5,273 nucleotides of DNA, taken from positions 1 through 5,273 of the forward strand of contig CAYNLY010000073.1 in the NCBI GenBank assembly GCA_964398225.1, in the 5' to 3' direction. A program made the position numbers and the translations under genes. Positions 1-5,273 of the stretch are shown here, piece after piece. The DNA comes from CAYNLY01 sp964398225 (GTDB lineage Bacteria > Pseudomonadota > Zetaproteobacteria > Mariprofundales > Mariprofundaceae). The first letter of the stretch is position 1. Each line of letters opens with the position of its first letter. The notes under the pieces were generated by a model. That model saw only the letters and a program-made list of their open reading frames with translations. It was not told the DNA's origin and ran no database searches.

Positions 1-2818
1 CGGCGACCAGATGGCCGTTCATGTCCCGCTCTCGGTCGAGGCGCAGGTCGAGGCCCGGGCGCTGATGCTGTCCAGCAACAACATCCTGAGCCCGGCCACC
101 GGCAAGCCGATCATCGTGCCGACGCAGGACATGGTGCTGGGCATCTACTACCTCACCCGCGAGCGGCCGTTCGCAAAGGGCGAGGGCATGGCGTTCGCCT
201 CGCCGGCCGAGGTGGAGCGGGCGCTCGATGCCGGCGCGGTGGACCTGCACGCGCGCATCAGCTGCCGGATCCGCGGCAAGCGCGAGCAGACCACGGCGGG
301 CCGCGCGATCCTGTCCACGATTCTGCCGGACGAGCTTCCGTTCTCGCTGATCAACCGCGAGCTGACGAAGAAGGACGTCGCCCGTCTGATCGAGCAGAGC
401 TACCGGCTGGCCGGCAACAAGGCCACCGTGCTGCTCGCCGACCGCCTGAAGGTGCTCGGCTACCACTATGCGACCAGCTCGGGCGCGTCCTTCGCGCTCG
501 AGGATGTCGTGATCCCGGCCGAGAAGGAAAAGCTCGTGGCCGCGGCCGAAAAGGAAGTGGCCAAGGTCCAGAAGCAGTATTCCGACGGCCTGATTACGGC
601 CGGCGAGCGCTACAACAAGGTCGTGGACCTCTGGACGCACACGACCGAGAAGGTCGCGCGCGCGATGATGGAAAACCTTGCGACCGAGGAGGTCGTCTCT
701 CCGGACGGCAAGAAGAAGGAAAAGACCAAGACCTTCAACCCGGTGTTCATGATGGCCGACTCCGGCGCCCGCGGCTCCGCCCAGCAGATCCGCCAGCTGG
801 CCGGCATGCGCGGCCTGATGGCCAAGCCGGACGGCTCGATCATCGAAACGCCGATCACCTCGAACTTCCGCGAGGGTCTGACCATCCTGCAGTACTTCAT
901 TTCCACGCACGGCGCCCGCAAGGGTCTGGCCGACACGGCGCTGAAGACCGCGAACTCCGGCTACCTGACGCGCCGTCTGGTGGACGTGGCCCAGGATGCG
1001 GTCGTGCGCATCCAGGACTGCGGCACGAAGAACGGCATCACGATGACGCCGCTGGTCGAGGGCGGCGAGGTCATCGAGCCGCTTTCCGAGCGCATCCTCG
1101 GGCGCGTGCTGCTCGAGCCCGCGCTTGATCCGATCACCGGCGAGGAAGTTGCCCCCGCCGGCGCGATGGTCAACGAGGAGCTCGCGGCGAAGATCGACGA
1201 GGCGGGCATCGAGTCGGTCCGGATCCGCTCCGTGCTGACCTGCGAGGCCGAGGACGGCGTCTGCGCGAACTGCTACGGCCGCGACCTCGCCCACGGCACG
1301 CCGGTCTCGATCGGCGAGGCCGTCGGCGTGATCGCCGCGCAGTCGATCGGCGAGCCCGGCACGCAGCTGACGATGCGGACCTTCCACGTCGGCGGCACCG
1401 CCTCGCGCGCGGCCGAGCAGGCCCATGTCGAGGCCCGGTTCGCCGGCGTGGCTGCATTCGAATCGGCGATCACCGTGACGAACTCGGCCGGTGAGAACAT
1501 CGTGATCAACCGCCATGCCGAGGTGGTCATCCGGGATGCGTCCGGCAAGGAGCTCGAGCGGCACCGCGTGCCCTACGGCGCCCGGCTTCTGGTGAAGGAA
1601 GGCGACAAGGTCAAGGCCGGCCAGAAGCTCGCCGAGTGGGATCCGTACATGATGCCGCTGATCGCCGAGGTCGACGGCAAGGTGCGCTACGTGGACCTGG
1701 TCGACGGCGTCACGGTCCGCGAGCAGTCGGACGACGTCACCGGCCTTTCGAACCGGGTCGTCACCCAGCAGATGGACACCCGCAAGCAGGCGCTCAGGCC
1801 GCAGATCCAGATCGTCGATCCGAAGAATCCGGAGGGCGATCCGATCATGCTCGAGCGGACGAAGGCGCCCGCGCGCTACTTCCTCTCCCCGGGCGCGATT
1901 CTGAACGTCGACGACGGCGAGGAGCTGAAGGCGGGCGACGTGATCGCGCGCATCCCGCGCGAGGCCGGCAAGACCAAGGACATCACCGGCGGTCTGCCGC
2001 GCGTCGTCGAGCTGTTCGAGGCGCGCAAGCCGAAGAACCTTGCCTTCATCGCCCAGGCCGACGGCGTCATCGAGTTCGGCAAGGACATCCGCGGCAAGCG
2101 GCGCGTCTACATCCGGCCGGACGACGGCGGGGATCCGATCGAGTATCAGATCCCGAAGGGATCGCAGATCCTCGTGCAGGAAGGCGACCGGGTGCGAAAG
2201 GGCGAGCGGCTGATGGAAGGCTCGCCCGCGCCCCAGGACATCCTGCGCGTGCTCGGCGTGGAGGCGCTGGCCAAGTACCTGATCGACGAGATCCAGGAGG
2301 TCTACCGCCTGCAGGGCGTGAAGATCAACGACAAGCACATCGAGGTCATTGTCCGCCAGATGATGCGCAAGGTGCAGATCGTCGATCCGGGCGCGTCCAG
2401 CTTCCTGGCCGGCGAGCAGGTGGAGCGCAAACGCGTGCTGCAGGTCAACCGGAAGCTCGAGGCCGAGGGCAAGCCGCCGGCGACCTTCGAGCCGGTGCTG
2501 CTCGGCATCACCAAGGCGAGCCTGCAGACCGAGTCGTTCATTTCCGCGGCCTCGTTCCAGGAGACGACGCGCGTGATCACCGAGGCGGCGCTGGCCGGCA
2601 AGGTGGACTGGCTGAACGGCCTCAAGGAAAACGTGATCCTCGGCCGCCTGCTGCCGGCGGGCACGGGCCTTGCCACCCGCATGGCTCCGAAGCCGGAGTT
2701 CGAAGAGGAGGAGCCGGAGCGCGAGGCGGACGCCGAGGTGGCCGAGGAGCTCGGCCAGATCGTCGACGACAGCGGCGCCTCCGAGCCGCCGGAGGAGGCG
2801 GGCGAGGAGGCGGCGTAA
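1..2818 (+). CDS. rpoC: DNA-directed RNA polymerase subunit beta' (RpoC), 5' truncated by window edge
   Basis: This is the largest subunit of RNA polymerase and forms much of the catalytic cleft. The first complete codons read GDQMAVHVP, the end of the NADFDGDQ motif that holds the catalytic Mg, so about 462 N-terminal residues lie upstream, and base 1 is the last base of the preceding Asp codon. The 938 visible residues plus that part give about 1400, close to the 1407 of E. coli. Seen in order: the bridge-helix region (ARKGLADTALKTANSGYLTR, around bases 920-985); the second zinc site with Cys codons at 1019, 1241, 1262 and 1271, with the same spacing as E. coli C814/C888/C895/C898; the trigger loop (GEPGTQLTMRTFH, with the Met932 and His936 equivalents at 1373 and 1385); an SI3-like insertion at about 1409-1948; then the conserved KDITGGLPRV and VYRLQGVKINDKHIEVIVRQ segments. 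It ends in a Glu-rich tail with TAA at 2816. It is intact where visible. Identification is very secure. Confidence 0.98.
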   Translation, partial: GDQMAVHVPLSVEAQVEARALMLSSNNILSPATGKPIIVPTQDMVLGIYYLTRERPFAKGEGMAFASPAEVERALDAGAVDLHARISCRIRGKREQTTAGRAILSTILPDELPFSLINRELTKKDVARLIEQSYRLAGNKATVLLADRLKVLGYHYATSSGASFALEDVVIPAEKEKLVAAAEKEVAKVQKQYSDGLITAGERYNKVVDLWTHTTEKVARAMMENLATEEVVSPDGKKKEKTKTFNPVFMMADSGARGSAQQIRQLAGMRGLMAKPDGSIIETPITSNFREGLTILQYFISTHGARKGLADTALKTANSGYLTRRLVDVAQDAVVRIQDCGTKNGITMTPLVEGGEVIEPLSERILGRVLLEPALDPITGEEVAPAGAMVNEELAAKIDEAGIESVRIRSVLTCEAEDGVCANCYGRDLAHGTPVSIGEAVGVIAAQSIGEPGTQLTMRTFHVGGTASRAAEQAHVEARFAGVAAFESAITVTNSAGENIVINRHAEVVIRDASGKELERHRVPYGARLLVKEGDKVKAGQKLAEWDPYMMPLIAEVDGKVRYVDLVDGVTVREQSDDVTGLSNRVVTQQMDTRKQALRPQIQIVDPKNPEGDPIMLERTKAPARYFLSPGAILNVDDGEELKAGDVIARIPREAGKTKDITGGLPRVVELFEARKPKNLAFIAQADGVIEFGKDIRGKRRVYIRPDDGGDPIEYQIPKGSQILVQEGDRVRKGERLMEGSPAPQDILRVLGVEALAKYLIDEIQEVYRLQGVKINDKHIEVIVRQMMRKVQIVDPGASSFLAGEQVERKRVLQVNRKLEAEGKPPATFEPVLLGITKASLQTESFISAASFQETTRVITEAALAGKVDWLNGLKENVILGRLLPAGTGLATRMAPKPEFEEEEPEREADAEVAEELGQIVDDSGASEPPEEAGEEAA

Positions 2819-2836
2819 GCCGCTGGCCACCGCACG

Positions 2837-2868
2837 GCGGGGCGCCCTCGGGCGCCCCGCTTGTGTTT
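2837..2868 (+). terminator. Probable intrinsic terminator after rpoC
   Basis: Bases 2837-2847 and 2850-2860 are perfect reverse complements (11 pairs, or 10 pairs with a four-base CTCG loop). The stem is entirely G/C and is followed at once by TTGTGTTT. It lies 18 bases after the rpoC stop. The T tract is interrupted by two G, so termination may be incomplete and some read-through into the cytochrome gene is possible. The position fits the end of the rpoB-rpoC transcript. Confidence 0.8.
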
Positions 2869-2891
2869 CCGGCGCACGTAATCGCCATTCC

Positions 2892-2900
2892 TGCTACAGT
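2892..2900 (+). promoter_or_regulatory. Possible extended -10 promoter for the cytochrome operon
   Basis: The nine bases TGCTACAGT match the extended -10 form TGnTATAAT at the TG and at four of six hexamer positions. They sit 31 bases before the cytochrome start codon and downstream of the rpoC terminator. No good -35 box is seen at 17 +/- 1 bases upstream, where the sequence is GC-rich; extended -10 promoters can work without one. This is a by-eye match in a gap that needs some promoter if the terminator works, so it is only tentative. Confidence 0.3.
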
Positions 2901-2918
2901 TGGTGCGAAGATCCGGAA

Positions 2919-2924
2919 AAGGAG
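2919..2924 (+). promoter_or_regulatory. Strong Shine-Dalgarno site fixing the cytochrome start
   Basis: AAGGAG lies seven bases before the ATG at 2932, which is near-ideal spacing. It is the best ribosome binding site in the window. The reading frame stays open upstream for more than 1200 bases through rpoC, so this site decides the start: translation from 2932 gives a lipoprotein signal peptide at once. Confidence 0.8.
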
Positions 2925-2931
2925 TGCCACG

Positions 2932-3687
2932 ATGAGGAACCACGGAAACCAACGCTGGACTCTGATCGCTCTGATGCTGGCGGCAGCAGGCCTTGCCGCC
3001 TGTGAGGGAAGAGAAGTGCCGAAGGCGCCGGCCCCATCCCCGGCCGTGAGCGAAACGCCCGGCAAGGCGGAACCCGTGAAGCAGGCGGCGCCGTCCGCCA
3101 CGGAGAGGGCCGCCACCGCCGCATCCGAATCATCTGCCCGGGCGGAGATGCCGGCCGCGGAAACGCCGGCGCAGTCGCCTGCGAAGGCCGCGAAAGCCCC
3201 GTCCGAAGCCGCTCCGCGCCCTGCCGCGCGCAAGGCGCCGATGCCCGCCGGCCGAAGCACGGAAGCCCCGGCGCCGAAGCCCTCATCCGGCGCATCCGCT
3301 CCGGAAGCATTGGCTCCTGCTCCGGCGCCCGCGCAGCCGAAGGCCGCGGCCGTCGCTCCCGCCGGCGACGCCAAAAACGGCGCGCGCATCGGCCGGAAGT
3401 GCCTGAGCTGCCACAACACGAATGCCCGCCGGAAGGTCGGGCCGGGGCTCGCCGGCGTGGTCGGCCGCAAAGCGGGCAGCATGCCGGACATGAAGTATTC
3501 CCCCGCGCTGGCCGCAGGCGGCTGGGTCTGGGATGCCGGGCATCTCGCCGCATGGGTCTGCGACAGCCAGGCGGCCGTGCGCACGTTCACCGGCGATGCC
3601 AACGCGCGGACGAAGATGCCGGCGCAGCGCATCTGCGATCCGGCCCGGCAGGCCGATCTGATCGCATGGCTGGCCACGCTGAAGTGA
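2932..3687 (+). CDS. Membrane-tethered (lipoprotein) monoheme c-type cytochrome
   Basis: A 251-residue protein predicted to carry electrons on the outer side of the inner membrane. Residues 1-23 form a lipoprotein signal (basic start with R2, R8, then LIALMLAAAG) ending in the lipobox LAAC with Cys24; Glu at +2 is not the usual Asp inner-membrane retention signal. Residues 25 to about 143 are a low-complexity, Ala/Pro-rich linker with Lys, Glu and Ser, presumably disordered. Residues 145-251 form a class I cytochrome c domain: the heme site is C157-L-S-C160-H161, followed by GPGLAGVVGRKAG (170-182), KYSPAL (188-193), a W-x-W segment (198-200), the likely axial ligand Met229 in TKMPAQ, and the C-terminal helix ADLIAWLATLK. 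Cys210 and Cys235 lie either side of Met229 and may form a disulfide. The domain resembles the cytochrome c2/c550 type. The partner oxidase or reductase is not visible. It is the first gene of the overlapping group downstream of rpoC; the start is fixed by a strong ribosome binding site. Confidence 0.9.
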   Translation: MRNHGNQRWTLIALMLAAAGLAACEGREVPKAPAPSPAVSETPGKAEPVKQAAPSATERAATAASESSARAEMPAAETPAQSPAKAAKAPSEAAPRPAARKAPMPAGRSTEAPAPKPSSGASAPEALAPAPAPAQPKAAAVAPAGDAKNGARIGRKCLSCHNTNARRKVGPGLAGVVGRKAGSMPDMKYSPALAAGGWVWDAGHLAAWVCDSQAAVRTFTGDANARTKMPAQRICDPARQADLIAWLATLK

Positions 3688-5024
3688 GGCCTGCGCCCGA
3701 GCTGCTGGCGCCCGCCGGCAGCCTGAAGCACATGCGCACCGCCTTTGCCTTCGGGGCGGACGCGGTCTATGCGGGGCTGCCGCGCTACAGCCTCAGGGCC
3801 CGGAACAACGCCTTCGATCACGAGGCGCTGGCTGCGGGCATCCGCGAGGCGCATGCGGCGGGCCGGCGCTTCTTCGTCGCCTGCAACATCCTGCCGCACA
3901 ACAACAAGCTTGCACATTTCGTCGAACACATGGAGCCGATCGTCGCGATGGGCCCGGATGCGCTGATCATGGCCGATCCGGGCCTGATCGCGATCGTGCG
4001 CGAGCGCTGGCCGGAGCTGCCCGTGCATCTGTCGGTGCAGGCGAACACGATGAACTGGGCATCGGTCCGCTTCTGGCAGTCTCTGGGCATTCGCCGCGTG
4101 ATTCTTTCGCGCGAGTTGAGCCTCGATGAGGTCGAGGAAATCCGCCAGCGCTGCCCGGACATCGAGCTCGAGGTGTTCGTGCACGGCGCTTTGTGCATCG
4201 CCTATTCGGGCCGCTGCCTGCTGTCGGGCTACTTCAACCATCGCGACGCGAACCAGGGCGTGTGCACGAACGCCTGCCGCTGGGAATACGGCGTGCATGA
4301 GGCGGTCGAGCGCGAGACCGGGGAAATCGTCCCGATCCGGCCGGCCGAGGACGCCGGCCGGCATCCACGGGCTTCGCGTCCGTTCGTGCTCGGCGAGGCC
4401 ACCCGGCCCGACGCGGCGATGCCGGTGCTCGAGGACGAGCACGGCACCTACATCATGAACTCGAAGGACCTGCGCGCGATCGAGCATGTCGCGCGGCTCG
4501 TTTCGATCGGCGTGGATTCGCTGAAGATCGAGGGGCGCACGAAGTCCCCGTATTACGTCGCCCGCGTCACCCGCGCCTACCGTCAGGCCATCGACGACGC
4601 GGTCGCCGGGCGTCCGTTCGATGCGCGGCTGCTTGACGATCTCGATGCGCTGGCAAGCCGCGGCTACACGGACGGCTTCTACACGCGCAAGCGCCCCGAG
4701 GCGCTGCAGAACTATGCGGACGGCGTCTCCCGGATCGGAATCAGCCGGATGGTCGGCGAGCTGGCCGGGTTTTCCGGGGGCTGGGCCGAGATCGAGGTGC
4801 GCAACCGGTTCGCGGTCGGCGACGAGCTCGAGCTGGTCACGCCTCAGGGCGTGCGCCGCTTTCGCCTGGACGCGATGCGTCGCGCCGCGGACGATGCGGC
4901 CATTGAGCTTGCGCCGGGCAGCGGGTACCGGGTGCGGATTCCGCTGGAAGAAGACCCAGGTCCGGTCGGCTTTCTGGCCCGGATCGAGCCGGCCCGGGCC
5001 GCAGAGGCCGCATGCTGCTCGTAA
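3684..5024 (+). CDS. trhP: U32 family tRNA U34 5-hydroxylation protein TrhP (YegQ-like)
   Basis: Predicted cytosolic enzyme of 446 residues (E. coli YegQ/TrhP has 453). In E. coli TrhP makes 5-hydroxyuridine at wobble U34 of tRNA, using prephenate and needing iron-sulfur biogenesis; CmoA/CmoB then build cmo5U. The U32 family was first annotated as peptidase. Visible: PELLAPAGSLKHMRTAFAFG at the N terminus, RYSLRARNNAF, GPDALIMADPGL, HLSVQANTMNWASV, and a perfect U32 signature at residues 163-181 (EVFVHGALC through GRCLLS). Cys171, Cys178, Cys194 and Cys198 are clustered and are candidate cluster or metal ligands; then DEHGTYIMNSKDLRAIEHV, SLKIEGRTKS and a C-terminal beta domain (VGDELELVTPQG). 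Length and these motifs favour TrhP over RlhA (longer) and UbiU/UbiV (shorter). The start is taken as GTG 3684, which overlaps the cytochrome TGA as GTGA and suggests translational coupling. ATG 3666 would add six residues; neither has a strong ribosome binding site. No disruption is seen. Confidence 0.92.
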   Translation: MRPAPELLAPAGSLKHMRTAFAFGADAVYAGLPRYSLRARNNAFDHEALAAGIREAHAAGRRFFVACNILPHNNKLAHFVEHMEPIVAMGPDALIMADPGLIAIVRERWPELPVHLSVQANTMNWASVRFWQSLGIRRVILSRELSLDEVEEIRQRCPDIELEVFVHGALCIAYSGRCLLSGYFNHRDANQGVCTNACRWEYGVHEAVERETGEIVPIRPAEDAGRHPRASRPFVLGEATRPDAAMPVLEDEHGTYIMNSKDLRAIEHVARLVSIGVDSLKIEGRTKSPYYVARVTRAYRQAIDDAVAGRPFDARLLDDLDALASRGYTDGFYTRKRPEALQNYADGVSRIGISRMVGELAGFSGGWAEIEVRNRFAVGDELELVTPQGVRRFRLDAMRRAADDAAIELAPGSGYRVRIPLEEDPGPVGFLARIEPARAAEAACCS

Positions 5025-5194
5025 GCCTGTTGGCGCTTTCCGGGCCGCTGGCCGCGGGCTGCGCGTGGTTTGCCTACAAGGCCTGGCGCGTCGGCAAGCG
5101 CGATGCCGCGCGCAACATGGCCGTGCTTGCCGCCGGCCTGTTCGTGACGAGCGCAGGGATCGCCGGATGGCTGTGGCTGGCGCTGAGCGGCTGA
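5012..5194 (+). CDS. Small hypothetical membrane protein with two predicted TM segments
   Basis: A 60-residue protein that I do not recognise. Residues about 2-21 and 36-58 are hydrophobic and long enough to span the membrane, joined by a short basic loop (KAWRVGKRDAARN). By the positive-inside rule the loop faces the cytoplasm and both ends face the periplasm. The ATG overlaps the end of trhP by 13 bases, and GCAGAGG at 5001-5007 is a plausible ribosome binding site, though only four bases from the ATG. The 3' end overlaps the next gene by 28 bases. Support for a real gene comes from the filled gap between two overlapping genes, the ribosome binding site and the clear hydrophobic pattern. 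No catalytic motif is visible. The Cys17 context (LAAGC) is a poor lipobox. Its function is unknown. Confidence 0.65.
   Translation: MLLVSLLALSGPLAAGCAWFAYKAWRVGKRDAARNMAVLAAGLFVTSAGIAGWLWLALSG
5155..5158 (+). promoter_or_regulatory. Shine-Dalgarno site for the deacetylase-family gene
   Basis: AGGG, within CAGGGAT, sits eight bases before ATG 5167 and lies inside the coding sequence of the small membrane protein. It supports ATG 5167 as the start rather than GTG 5173, and it means the two genes truly overlap. Confidence 0.5.
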
Positions 5195-5273
5195 AGCCGC
5201 TCGTCTATCTCGGGCCGGAGCTGGCCGCCTACGGGTTTCCCGGCGGGCATCCGTTCGGCCCGGACCGGATGGA
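5167..5273 (+). CDS. Histone deacetylase / AcuC-family protein, 3' truncated by window edge
   Basis: Only the first 35 residues are visible. After a short lead, residues 12-35 read as LVYLGPELAAYGFPGG followed by HPFGPDRM, the typical N terminus of bacterial histone deacetylase-like (AcuC-type) proteins, where the His-Pro and Arg of this stretch are conserved. Known members are zinc-dependent hydrolases that remove acetyl groups from lysine or polyamines; the zinc ligands and catalytic His pair lie beyond the window, so activity and substrate cannot be judged. ATG 5167 is preceded by AGGG at good spacing and overlaps the small membrane protein gene by 28 bases in another frame. GTG 5173 is a less likely alternative start. 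Assignment to the family is by recalled N-terminal motif only. Confidence 0.75.
   Translation, partial: MAVAGAERLKPLVYLGPELAAYGFPGGHPFGPDRM

Noticed and set aside
1636..2931. Frame +1 stays open upstream of the cytochrome ATG deep into rpoC, suggesting a much larger fused protein
   Set aside because: The upstream translation is Arg/Gly/Ala-rich shadow of rpoC. A strong ribosome binding site and a lipoprotein signal peptide begin exactly at ATG 2932.
2302..2952. A 216-codon minus-strand frame over the rpoC 3' end and the intergenic gap
   Set aside because: It is Ser/Ala/Arg-rich with no recognisable motif, lies opposite conserved rpoC, and crosses the terminator hairpin.
3010..3360. Ala/Pro-rich linker as a tandem DNA repeat
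   Set aside because: The protein is low in complexity, but I see no regular repeat unit in the DNA; it reads as varied codons for Ala, Pro, Glu, Lys and Ser.
3399..3683. Extending trhP upstream to ATG 3399
   Set aside because: This would overlap the whole cytochrome heme domain. The conserved family N terminus (PELLAPAG) starts at 3696, just after GTG 3684.
2622..4487. A 621-codon open frame on the minus strand across the cytochrome and trhP genes
   Set aside because: Its translation is low-complexity (Arg/Ala/Pro) and matches no family I know. It runs opposite two clearly recognised genes, and long antisense frames are common in high-GC DNA with G/C at third positions.
3684..5024. Secreted collagenase-type peptidase activity for the U32 protein
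   Set aside because: There is no signal peptide. The length, clustered Cys residues and motifs match the TrhP branch, whose known role is tRNA hydroxylation rather than proteolysis.
5012..5065. Lipobox (LAAGC) in the small membrane protein
   Set aside because: There are no basic residues before the hydrophobic stretch, the -3 residue is Ala, and the hydrophobic segment continues past the Cys. A plain transmembrane helix fits better.

Overview
The window is high-GC bacterial DNA (by eye about two thirds G+C) carrying chromosomal genes on the + strand only. The rpoC fragment is of proteobacterial type: it has the SI3-type insertion in the trigger loop and all four Cys of the second zinc site, and it aligns well with E. 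coli beta' from memory. Together with a TrhP-type U32 protein this fits a high-GC gammaproteobacterium or a near relative. The exact lineage cannot be fixed from the sequence alone.

Layout: (1) 1-2818 is the 3' two thirds of rpoC, entering the window inside the catalytic NADFDGDQ motif and ending in an acidic tail. (2) 2819-2931 is a short intergenic gap with a strong GC-rich hairpin and T-rich tail just after rpoC, a possible extended -10 promoter, and a clear Shine-Dalgarno sequence. (3) 2932-3687 encodes a lipoprotein-type monoheme c-type cytochrome with a long Ala/Pro linker. (4) 3684-5024 encodes a U32 family protein that looks like TrhP (YegQ), the tRNA U34 hydroxylation enzyme. Its GTG start overlaps the cytochrome stop. 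(5) 5012-5194 encodes a 60-residue protein with two predicted membrane segments, overlapping trhP. (6) 5167-5273 is the start of a histone deacetylase/AcuC-family gene that overlaps the small gene and runs off the window.

The last four genes overlap one another (4, 13 and 28 bases) and probably form one transcription unit separate from rpoC. Their products act in different places: a periplasmic heme protein, a cytosolic tRNA-modifying enzyme, a small inner-membrane protein and a probable cytosolic deacetylase. The sequence therefore supports shared expression but not a shared pathway. The expected str-operon genes (rpsL, rpsG, fusA) do not follow rpoC. I found no RNA gene, CRISPR array, mobile element or clearly new system. 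The most open items are the unrecognised two-TM protein and the tethered cytochrome placed next to trhP.
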